Of a stretch of 9,213 nt of DNA, positions 1 to 6,531 are shown in pieces; position 1 is the stretch's first letter, and each line of letters begins with the position of its first letter. The position numbers and the translations under genes are program-made. The stretch lies in contig DJHE01000022.1 in NCBI GenBank assembly GCA_002432945.1, positions 66,702 through 75,914 of the forward strand, written 5' to 3'. The notes beneath the pieces were generated by a model. It ran no database searches. It had not been told where the DNA came from and saw nothing but the letters and a program-made list of their open reading frames with translations. Source of the DNA: Synergistaceae bacterium UBA5827. Lineage in GTDB: Bacteria > Synergistota > Synergistia > Synergistales > 79-D21.

Positions 1-1124
1 CCGTCAGGCCGGGTTCGATCCACCGGGGGATTGAATGGATGGCCCGGGAACGCAATCCGATCCAGGTCATCTATCTTGCGGAACGAATTTGCGGAATCTG
101 CTCCTTCAGTCATATCGTCGCTTTCGTCCGTGCCGTGGAAGATGCGGCGAAAATCGAGGTTCCGATCCGGGCCCAGTATATACGCTCCCTTGTCCTCGAG
201 TTGGAGCGCATCCACTCGCATATCCTCTGGGCCGGCGTGGCCTGTTATACCTTCGGTTACGATTCCGCGTTCAACCTGGGAATGTTGTTGCGGGAAAAAG
301 TCATGGACGTTCTCGAGGCCCTGACGGGAAACCGTGTCAATTATGGGGTGGGAACGGTCGGGGGCGTGCGCCGTGACCTGACTCCAAAGGCCGCGGCGGT
401 AGTCCGTGAAATGATCGCCTTCTACCGACGCGAATTCGAGACTTTCCTCGACGTCGTAACGGAAGACCCGATAGCCAAGGCCCGGATGAGGAACGTCGGA
501 GTTCTCTCACCTGAAGATGCGGTAACTTATTGCGCTCTCGGTCCCACTGCGAGAGGCAGCGGATTGAGGGTTGACCTGCGGCATACCTCTCCATACGAAG
601 CTTACGGCGACCTCGGGGTTAAGCCCGTGGTCCCCCAGGATTACACTGGAGAAGTGTACGGCGATGTCTACGATCGATTCCTCGTGAGGGTCATGGAGGT
701 CATCCAGTCCCTGGATCTTCTCGAGAAGATTGTAGATGGAATACCGGAAGGGCCGATTACCTGGGAGCCGAAACTTCCCAAGGTTTTGGCTTCGCTGAAA
801 GCCGCAGACGGAACCGGGTGGGGGATTATCGAAGCACCGCGCGGGGATGACACCCACATCGTGAAACTGACCAAGGGTGAAGATAACCTCACCTGGTGGA
901 AGGTCAGGGCCCCGACCTACTCGAACGCGGTTTCATGGCCGCTTATGTTCATGAACCAGGAAATTGCCGATGCCCCGCTGATCATCAACAGCATCGATCC
1001 CTGCATCTCCTGCATGGAGAGAATCCTTGTTTCGGACGAGAAAATCGGTCGTTCCGAAATCGTTACAAAGGCTCAAATGATGGAGAAATGCCGTGAAAAG
1101 ACGAGGAGGCTGATGGGCGCATGA
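1..1124 (+). CDS. Group 4 [NiFe] hydrogenase large (catalytic) subunit, Mbh/Ech type, 5'-truncated by window edge
   Basis: Catalytic subunit of a membrane-bound, energy-converting [NiFe] hydrogenase (NuoD family) that reduces protons or oxidises H2 at a NiFe(CN)2CO site on the cytoplasmic side. Seen directly: the frame is open from position 3, and the codons before the ATG at 39 encode HRGIE, a conserved motif of these subunits, so the gene starts left of the window and that ATG is internal. Both metal-binding motifs are intact: RICGICSFSH (Cys codons 90-92 and 99-101) and DPCISC (996-1013). All four nickel-site cysteines are present, which argues against a Nuo, Fpo or sulfane-reductase homologue. 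The 373 visible residues suggest only the N-terminal tip is missing. A 33-residue tail follows DPCISCMER and resembles the cleaved tail of HycE in length and character. The gene overlaps the NuoH-like gene by ATGA. Family is certain; Mbh versus Ech rests on gene order. Confidence 0.93.
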   Translation, partial: VRPGSIHRGIEWMARERNPIQVIYLAERICGICSFSHIVAFVRAVEDAAKIEVPIRAQYIRSLVLELERIHSHILWAGVACYTFGYDSAFNLGMLLREKVMDVLEALTGNRVNYGVGTVGGVRRDLTPKAAAVVREMIAFYRREFETFLDVVTEDPIAKARMRNVGVLSPEDAVTYCALGPTARGSGLRVDLRHTSPYEAYGDLGVKPVVPQDYTGEVYGDVYDRFLVRVMEVIQSLDLLEKIVDGIPEGPITWEPKLPKVLASLKAADGTGWGIIEAPRGDDTHIVKLTKGEDNLTWWKVRAPTYSNAVSWPLMFMNQEIADAPLIINSIDPCISCMERILVSDEKIGRSEIVTKAQMMEKCREKTRRLMGA

Positions 1125-2113
1125 CCGACTTCCTGATGAGGCTTCTGGCCGGCACCGCGCTGCTTTTCCTGGTGCTCCTCCTGGCGATGCTCTACGATGG
1201 CGTGGACAGGGTGGCGCATGCCAGGATGCAGCGCAGGATGGGACCACCGTTCCTCCAGCCCTTCTACGATGTCATGAAGCTTTTCGTGAAGGAGAACATC
1301 GTTCCCAGGAGGGCTGTGGCCTGGGTGTTTAACACGGCACCATGGCTTGCGGTCACCGCGGTGTTGATGGTTTTTCTCTACGTTCCGATGGGCTCTATGC
1401 CTGCAATCATGAGTACCGGAGGTGACGTCATCCTCATCGTTTACCTCTTCGCGTTGTCAGCGGTTGCGATGGTTGCTGGCGGATTCGCTAGCGGTTCTCC
1501 CTATTCGAATATTGGAGCCCAGCGCGAGATGGTCCTGATGATGAGCTATGAAGTGCCCCTGGCGATCGTGGTGACGAGCCTTGCTTATTTTGCCTACCGA
1601 AACGGAATACCCGGTGAGCCGTTCAGCCTCGCGACTTTCGTCGCAATGCCGATCTGGGGTGTAGCAAACTGGATGGGTATACTTGGGCTCGTGGCGCTCC
1701 TCGTAGCGTTGATGGCAGTTGTGCCAGCCGAAGTTGGAAAAGTCCCCATGGATATTGCCGAAGCGAAGACCGAAATCCTTGAGGGACTTATCTCGGAGTA
1801 TTCAGGACGTAACCTGGCCATGTTCAAGTTGACGTTTGCACTTCGAAACAGTGCCATGTGCGCCGTGGTCGTATCCCTTTTCTTTCCCTGGAATATTGGG
1901 GCTTTCCTGGGATTGTCGGGAGGCGCGCTTCTCCTGGCGGATTTTGTTTTTTTCTGGGTGAAGGTGCTTCTCCTGCAGGTCTTCGGAGTAACGGTTATCA
2001 GGACGGCATTCGGCCGGTTCAAGATCTGGCAGGCGTCCCAATTCTACTGGGTACAGGTAGGGGGCCTGGCGCTTGCCGGGATGATTCTCCTTTCCCTGGA
2101 TGTTTTGGTGTAG
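1121..2113 (+). CDS. NuoH-like membrane subunit of the group 4 hydrogenase (MbhM/EchB/HycD family)
   Basis: Integral membrane subunit that anchors the hydrogenase peripheral arm to the membrane and links electron transfer to ion movement (NuoH/complex I ND1 family). The 330 residues contain about eight hydrophobic segments, near 6-25, 66-88, 100-122, 135-158, 178-204, two between 230 and 285, and 307-329. Family hallmarks are the RRMGPP..QPFYDVMKLFVKE segment after the first helix and the acidic loop VPMDIAEAKTEILEG...EYSG, which corresponds to the PFDLPEAEQELV...EYSG loop of NuoH. The ATG at 1121 lies inside the stop region of the large subunit gene (ATGA), with a GAGGAGG ribosome site at about 1103-1109, so translation is probably coupled. 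The iron-sulfur subunit follows after 13 bp. Ubiquinone is not an expected partner here. Whether this protein moves ions itself or only transmits redox energy to antiporter-like subunits cannot be read from the sequence. Confidence 0.93.
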   Translation: MTDFLMRLLAGTALLFLVLLLAMLYDGVDRVAHARMQRRMGPPFLQPFYDVMKLFVKENIVPRRAVAWVFNTAPWLAVTAVLMVFLYVPMGSMPAIMSTGGDVILIVYLFALSAVAMVAGGFASGSPYSNIGAQREMVLMMSYEVPLAIVVTSLAYFAYRNGIPGEPFSLATFVAMPIWGVANWMGILGLVALLVALMAVVPAEVGKVPMDIAEAKTEILEGLISEYSGRNLAMFKLTFALRNSAMCAVVVSLFFPWNIGAFLGLSGGALLLADFVFFWVKVLLLQVFGVTVIRTAFGRFKIWQASQFYWVQVGGLALAGMILLSLDVLV

Positions 2114-2126
2114 GGGGCGAGACAGG

Positions 2127-2756
2127 ATGCTTAACCGGATGACGCTCCAGATTTTCCGCCAATGGGCCGAGAAGGTTTTTACGAACCCCTTCCCGGTGCC
2201 CCACATGCCCGATAGCCTGACTGGGGCCCTCAAAGCCGCGGCAAAAGGCAAAGTGACCATCCAGCCCCCGGTTGAAACTCCCGAACGTTTCAGGGGCAGG
2301 ATAGCCTACGAGAAGGCGAAATGCATCGGATGCAAGCTCTGTATAAAGGTTTGTCCTGCAAATGCCATCTCCTTCATAGCGGAGGAGAAAAAAGTCAAAT
2401 TCCACGTGGACCGCTGCTGTTTCTGCGAGCAATGTACCGAGATCTGTCCCGTGAGCTGTATCTGGATGACCGATGAGTTCATGATCGCCTCCTACGTGCG
2501 TAAGGACCAGGTGGTTACGGATTCCGGCCCGAGGCCGGTCGCGGAGAAGGATGAGGCCGGGACATCCCCGGCGGGCCAGAAATACGAGGTTGACGAATCA
2601 AAGTGTATTGGCTGCACGAAGTGTGCCCGTATTTGCCCGGTTAAGGCAATCACAGGTTCAGTCAAGCAGCCGCACGTGATCGACAAGTCCCTCTGCGTAG
2701 GGTGCGGGGCCTGTGCAGAAGGATGCCCGGTAAAAGCGATCCACCCCTGCGACTGA
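2127..2756 (+). CDS. NuoI-like hydrogenase iron-sulfur subunit with an extra C-terminal 2[4Fe-4S] ferredoxin domain
   Basis: Electron-transfer subunit of the hydrogenase (NuoI/MbhN/EchF family), expected to pass electrons from reduced ferredoxin toward the small subunit. The 209 residues carry four complete CxxCxxCxxxCP motifs: Cys66-69-72-76, Cys97-100-103-107, Cys160-163-166-170 and Cys190-193-196-200. The first pair, preceded by an amphipathic N-terminal stretch with NPFPVP and RFRGRI, is the NuoI-like core. A charged linker (about 112-157) leads to a second, bacterial-ferredoxin-like pair. Ech and Mbh counterparts usually have only the first pair and roughly 120-140 residues, so this is an extended form. 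I chose the ATG at 2127 because AGGGGGCGA (2112-2120) sits at ribosome-site distance; the in-frame ATG at 2100 lies inside the upstream gene and adds an unlikely MFWCRGRDR. A strong terminator follows. Confidence is high for an iron-sulfur protein and good for its place in the complex. Confidence 0.92.
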   Translation: MLNRMTLQIFRQWAEKVFTNPFPVPHMPDSLTGALKAAAKGKVTIQPPVETPERFRGRIAYEKAKCIGCKLCIKVCPANAISFIAEEKKVKFHVDRCCFCEQCTEICPVSCIWMTDEFMIASYVRKDQVVTDSGPRPVAEKDEAGTSPAGQKYEVDESKCIGCTKCARICPVKAITGSVKQPHVIDKSLCVGCGACAEGCPVKAIHPCD

Positions 2757-2766
2757 CGCTTTGAAT

Positions 2767-2795
2767 AAGGGGCGGGGTTAAACCCCGCCCCTTTT
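2767..2795 (+). terminator. Intrinsic terminator of the hydrogenase operon
   Basis: A perfect 12-bp inverted repeat, AAGGGGCGGGGT (2767-2778) paired with ACCCCGCCCCTT (2782-2793), with a 3-nt loop. The last two Ts of the stem run into TTTT (2792-2795). It begins 10 bp after the stop of the iron-sulfur subunit gene. The very stable stem suggests this gene is the last of the operon. The T-run is short, and the hairpin's symmetry means weak action from the other strand is possible, but no gene there would need it. Confidence 0.9.
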
Positions 2796-2833
2796 CGTAT
2801 CAAAAAATTGGTGTTTCTAGAGGGGAGATCCTT

Positions 2834-3886
2834 TTGGGACATGGAAAAAAGAGAGTCCTTGTTGCCCTGACAGGAGGAACGATTGCGAGCGCATTCAAGG
2901 GCCAAAGCGCATGGCCGGATGAAGCTGCGGTAAACCAGCTCCAGGCGGCCATCCTTGAGTTTTTCGGAGAAAGGGGAGTTGAAGCCACCCTTTTCGAGCC
3001 CTGGGGAAGGCCGGGATACGACAGCTCGGATATCGACCCGGGACACTGGATAGAGTTGACGGAAGCCATCGCGAAAGCTTTCGAGAGTGGAACAAGAGGG
3101 GCGTTGGTTCTCCACGGAACCGACACGATGGCCTACACAGCAGCGTGGCTGAGCCTCAGCTTTGCCGGGTCCCCGTTGCCGGTCATCCTGACGGGCAGCC
3201 AGTTCACGCAGGATTTTTCCCCTGAAGACGGGTCTGTCAACCTAAGGGGGGCAGCCCAGGTGGTTGCTTCCGGGTTCCCGGGGGTTTGGATCTACTTCAA
3301 TTGGAAATTGATCCCGGGCGCGAGGGCACACAAGGCAAGGGCCATACATCCTGATGCGTACATCGCCGAAAACGGATTTCCCGTTTATTTCAACCCTGCC
3401 TGGGGGAGGGGGGGAGAGGAAACCGTCACACGATTGGCCCCTGATTTCCAGTGGAAACCCTCGGCAGAATGCCGGGTTGTGATTGAAAAAGGTGTCTCTT
3501 CGGCCCGCGAAGCATCGAAGCAGGTGCGGTGGGTGTTTTGTACCCCCGGTTCGCTTCCCGTTTTCAGCGGAGGGGAGAAATACCTTGGAGTTGTCGGTTT
3601 CGGGTCCGGTAATGCCCCGCAGGATGTCCTGCAAAAGATAAAGGAAGTGTTCGACAAGGAGGAAAAACCGCATATCCTTGCCTGTAGCCAGGCGGAAGGC
3701 GACGTCAAGAACCCGAGAGCTTACCACGGCGTTGGAATCGGTTCCCTTGCCGATCAGGGGTTCATCGTATGGAACCAGATGGATTATCCTCTTGAATTTA
3801 TACATGCCCTTTCCTGTTTTGCGGAACTCGTTTCGCCCGAAAACCCCGGGCTCTTGTTCGAGCGCTACCTTAAAAGGATTCGGTAG
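2834..3886 (+). CDS. L-asparaginase, type I-like (cytoplasmic)
   Basis: Predicted to hydrolyse L-asparagine to aspartate and ammonia in the cytoplasm; no signal peptide is visible. Family signatures: TGGTIAS (catalytic Thr16), HGTDTMAYTAAWLS (Thr96-Asp97 of the second catalytic triad), DSSDIDPGHW at 63-72 (substrate-binding segment, close to the type I form), TGSQ at 120-123, DGSVNLRGA at 132-140, and a lysine at 167 in the position expected for the triad lysine. The length of 350 residues matches type I enzymes (E. coli AnsA is 338). The start is a TTG at 2834 preceded by AGGGGAG (about 2821-2827) at good spacing; the ATG at 2841 is out of frame. I find no tyrosine in the N-terminal lid loop between Thr16 and Tyr62, where classical enzymes carry a catalytic Tyr. 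A related amidohydrolase with another substrate is possible. The gene converges on polA with a 4-bp gap. Confidence 0.88.
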   Translation: MGHGKKRVLVALTGGTIASAFKGQSAWPDEAAVNQLQAAILEFFGERGVEATLFEPWGRPGYDSSDIDPGHWIELTEAIAKAFESGTRGALVLHGTDTMAYTAAWLSLSFAGSPLPVILTGSQFTQDFSPEDGSVNLRGAAQVVASGFPGVWIYFNWKLIPGARAHKARAIHPDAYIAENGFPVYFNPAWGRGGEETVTRLAPDFQWKPSAECRVVIEKGVSSAREASKQVRWVFCTPGSLPVFSGGEKYLGVVGFGSGNAPQDVLQKIKEVFDKEEKPHILACSQAEGDVKNPRAYHGVGIGSLADQGFIVWNQMDYPLEFIHALSCFAELVSPENPGLLFERYLKRIR

Positions 3887-3890
3887 GGGT

Positions 3891-6455
3891 TCAGACCGAG
3901 GCAAAAGATCCTCCTAGCTTGATGTCAACGGTTAGCGGGACAGAGAGACGAACCGCGTTTTCCATTGTTTCCCTGAGGATTCCGGATGTTCTTTCCACGT
4001 CTTCTTCAGGACATTCGCAGACAAGCGAATCATGGACCTGGAGTACAAGCGGATGGCGACCATCGAGGGCGGGTTTTGTCCTGGAATAGGAAATCATGGC
4101 GAGTTTTGCAACGTCGGCGGCAGCGGACTGTATCGGTGTGTTGAGGGCGATTCGCCGGATGGCGTCAGCGCCTCTTCCGTTTGCCATGGAGACTTCCGAT
4201 AAGGGCCGGATTCTTCCGAAAAGGCTGCGCGTCCAACCTCGCCTTTGCGCCTCCAAAACGGTGTTTTCAAGAAAATCCCTCACGGAAGGAAGCGCGGAGA
4301 AGTACCGGTCTATCATAACCTGGGCCTGGTTTCTTCCCACACCTAGCCGTTGTCCGAGGCCATGGCTGGACATCCCGTAGAGAAGACCGAAGTTGACAGC
4401 CTTGGCGGCTCTCCGGAGGTCGGGCGTGACAAGGGAAGGGCGGACGTTGAAGACCCAGGAAGCGGTTTCAGTATGGATGTCCCTGCCTGATTCGAAAGCC
4501 CCTCTGAGCTTTTCATCGCCGCATAGATGCGCGAGTACCCTGAGTTCGATTTGGGAATAGTCGGCCGAGAGGAAAATCCGGCCTTCACCTCTAGGAATGA
4601 GGCATTTCCTGAACCTTCCCGACCAATCCCCGAACTGTGGCAGGTTTTGTACGTTGGGATCCTTGCTCGTTAGGCGTCCTGTTGCGGTGGCAAGGGGGTC
4701 GAAAGTCGAATGAATCGCTCCTGTTGAAGGCTCGACAAGTTTCAGAAAAGCTTCGACAAAGCCGGTCAATAACTTCGAGGCTTCCCTGTGCTCGAGCAGC
4801 AATCGTGGAATTTCACCTTTCGAAGGGTCGAGGGCAAGGGTTTCCAAAACCGATGCGTCAGTCGATGGCCCGGTTTTTTTCTTTTTCAGGACACCGAGGC
4901 CGAGCTTGTCAAAGAGAAGCCCTGCAACTTGTTGGGGCGAGTTTAGGTTGATGGTGACGCCCGTTTTTCCAGCGATTTCCGAGGAGATTTGTTCGATTCT
5001 TTGCTTGAGGTCCCCGGAGAGGTTCGCCAAGGCTGTCGTGTCGGCGCCAATCCCGTATTGTTCGAGCCTGACGAGGACCGGAGCGAGAGGCATGTCTATG
5101 GTCCTGGCCAACTTCTCGAGATCGAGGCTTCGAAGATTTTCGGAAAGGGAAAGTGCTTCGGAAAGGATCCTGGATGCCTTTGACGCGAGGGAAACTTCCA
5201 TGGTTTCCGCGCCAGGAAACGTTCTTTCCGGGTGGAGCAAGTAACGGGCTACATGGTTGTCGGTAAGTCGGCCGTAATCTTTCGGTTCCCAGCCGGTGGC
5301 AGAGCACAATTCTTTCAGGCCGCATACGGCCAGGGGCCCCTGGTCAAGGATTCGTTCAAGCACGGGAACACTCAGCGGCGAGGAGGGGCTAAATATGGTA
5401 TAGCTACCATCAGAGGAAGCAAGGCAGGCTCCGGCAATTTCCGATCTCCTTGCAGGGAGTTGCTTTGTGATAAAGGAAAGCCCGAAAGGGGGCACGGAGA
5501 GCACTTTGGATAGTTCAGCGGACCCTGTTTCGGGATAGATTTCTTCGAGTGATAGAGTTCCCTGGGCCTGGGGCTCGATCTTTTCTTCGTTCTGCGGCTC
5601 CAGTTGAAGCCTCCGGGCGAGCTGCTTAAGACCGAGTTCCCGGGTCCATATTTCCAAGAGAGCCGTTTTCGGGTTCTCCTGGACGAGCTGGTCAAGCTCA
5701 AAACGGTAATCTTTTTTTAGGGCGACGAGTTCCATGTTCAGCTTGAGGCGCTCTTCGTTCGACCGGATCTTTTCAGCCATTTTAGGCGGGAGATCCTGGA
5801 GGTTTTCAAAAAGGCTTTCAAGAGTCGGGTATTTCTGAACAAGTGCCGAAGCCGTTTTTGCTCCTATCCCGGAAACCCCGGGAATATTGTCAACGGAGTC
5901 TCCGGTTAGCGAAAGCCAGGTTGTAAAGAATTCCGGGCTAAAACCGAATCTTTCGAAGAACGAACCAACGTCAAGGGTTTCGAACTCGGAGATTCCCTTT
6001 AGGGGCTTGATCAGGGAGACACCGGGTTTCAAGAGTTGGAGGAAGTCCTTGTCAGCAGTCAGGATAACGACTTCCCAGCCGGCAAGATGTGCTTTCTCCG
6101 CGACGGTAGCGAGTAGATCGTCCGCTTCGACGCCTTCCTGCTCCAAAACGGGACAACCTAAAAGATGCAGGAATTCCTTGACGAGCGGAAGCTGAGGTTT
6201 GAAGGATTCAGGGGTCGGATGCCTCCCTTCCTTGTAATCGGGAAAGAGCTCTTTACGGAAAGATGGAACGGGTGAGTCAAAGCAAACGGCAACACTCTCC
6301 GGAGCTAGGTCATGCAAGACCTTTAGGTACATGTTCGCAAACCCGAGGACCGCGTTCGTCGGCGTCCCGTCAGGAGCGTTCATCTGCGGAAGAGCGAAAA
6401 AAGCTCGAAAGACAAGTCCGTGTCCATCGATCAACAGGAGCGTTTTCTGTTTCAA
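3891..6455 (-). CDS. polA: DNA polymerase I with 5' nuclease and a degenerate 3'-5' exonuclease domain
   Basis: Repair polymerase for gap filling and removal of Okazaki-fragment primers. The 854 residues show three parts. Residues about 1-290 are the 5' nuclease, with LLLIDGHGLVFRAFFAL, GVEADDLLATVAEKA, LTADKDFLQLL and the LTGDSVDNIPGVSGIGAKTA helix-hairpin-helix region. Residues about 300-460 occupy the 3'-5' exonuclease position but lack its DEDD acidic residues. Residues about 470-854 are the family A polymerase, with motif A SADYSQIELRVLAHL (~628-642), motif B RRAAKAVNFGLLYG (~678-692) and motif C QVHDSLVCE (~803-811). Proofreading is therefore probably absent, as in Taq. The frame stays open to 6719, but the first 88 codons run antisense through gltX and look non-homologous. 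I chose the TTG at 6455 (protein starting with KQKTLLLIDG), with AAAGGG 9 nt upstream; the TTG at 6464 is the alternative. It is divergent from gltX and convergent with the asparaginase gene. Confidence 0.95.
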   Translation of the reverse strand: MKQKTLLLIDGHGLVFRAFFALPQMNAPDGTPTNAVLGFANMYLKVLHDLAPESVAVCFDSPVPSFRKELFPDYKEGRHPTPESFKPQLPLVKEFLHLLGCPVLEQEGVEADDLLATVAEKAHLAGWEVVILTADKDFLQLLKPGVSLIKPLKGISEFETLDVGSFFERFGFSPEFFTTWLSLTGDSVDNIPGVSGIGAKTASALVQKYPTLESLFENLQDLPPKMAEKIRSNEERLKLNMELVALKKDYRFELDQLVQENPKTALLEIWTRELGLKQLARRLQLEPQNEEKIEPQAQGTLSLEEIYPETGSAELSKVLSVPPFGLSFITKQLPARRSEIAGACLASSDGSYTIFSPSSPLSVPVLERILDQGPLAVCGLKELCSATGWEPKDYGRLTDNHVARYLLHPERTFPGAETMEVSLASKASRILSEALSLSENLRSLDLEKLARTIDMPLAPVLVRLEQYGIGADTTALANLSGDLKQRIEQISSEIAGKTGVTINLNSPQQVAGLLFDKLGLGVLKKKKTGPSTDASVLETLALDPSKGEIPRLLLEHREASKLLTGFVEAFLKLVEPSTGAIHSTFDPLATATGRLTSKDPNVQNLPQFGDWSGRFRKCLIPRGEGRIFLSADYSQIELRVLAHLCGDEKLRGAFESGRDIHTETASWVFNVRPSLVTPDLRRAAKAVNFGLLYGMSSHGLGQRLGVGRNQAQVMIDRYFSALPSVRDFLENTVLEAQRRGWTRSLFGRIRPLSEVSMANGRGADAIRRIALNTPIQSAAADVAKLAMISYSRTKPALDGRHPLVLQVHDSLVCECPEEDVERTSGILRETMENAVRLSVPLTVDIKLGGSFASV

Positions 6456-6489
6456 TGGGGTCAACCCTTTCTTTGGAGGGGGCCTGTTG

Positions 6490-6495
6490 TATAAT
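6490..6495 (+). promoter_or_regulatory. Probable -10 element of the gltX promoter
   Basis: A perfect TATAAT lies 36 bp before the gltX start codon in the 76-bp divergent polA-gltX gap, so transcription would begin near 6502 and give a leader of about 30 nt. No good TTGACA-like box is visible 16-18 bp upstream, where TTTCTT at 6468-6473 is the best candidate. On the opposite strand, TATACT (complement of 6505-6510) could be a -10 for polA, also without a convincing -35. The two promoters would then lie almost back to back. Confidence 0.45.
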
Positions 6496-6531
6496 CTCAC
6501 AGCAAGTATATGCCGAAGGGAGACGGTTTGG

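Noticed and set aside
39..41. ATG at 39 as the start of the hydrogenase large subunit
   Set aside because: The frame is open to the window edge and the codons just upstream encode the conserved HRGIE motif, so the true start lies outside the window.
2767..2833. Riboswitch or structured leader ahead of the asparaginase gene
   Set aside because: Apart from the terminator hairpin only 38 bp remain, too little for a known riboswitch fold.
3880..3899. Inverted repeat TCGGT...ACCGA at the asparaginase/polA junction as a bidirectional terminator
   Set aside because: The stem is only 5 bp with a 10-nt loop and there is no T-run on either side.
3242..3904. 220-residue frame (and a 207-residue frame at 2492-3115) antisense to the asparaginase region
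   Set aside because: They lie opposite a gene with clear family motifs and read as low-complexity mixtures of Pro, Arg and Ser typical of antisense frames.
6331..6531. N-terminal extension of GluRS by 67 residues
   Set aside because: It overlaps the 5' end of polA on the other strand and the divergent promoter region. The ATG at 6532 has a good ribosome site and begins directly before VRVRFAPSPTG.
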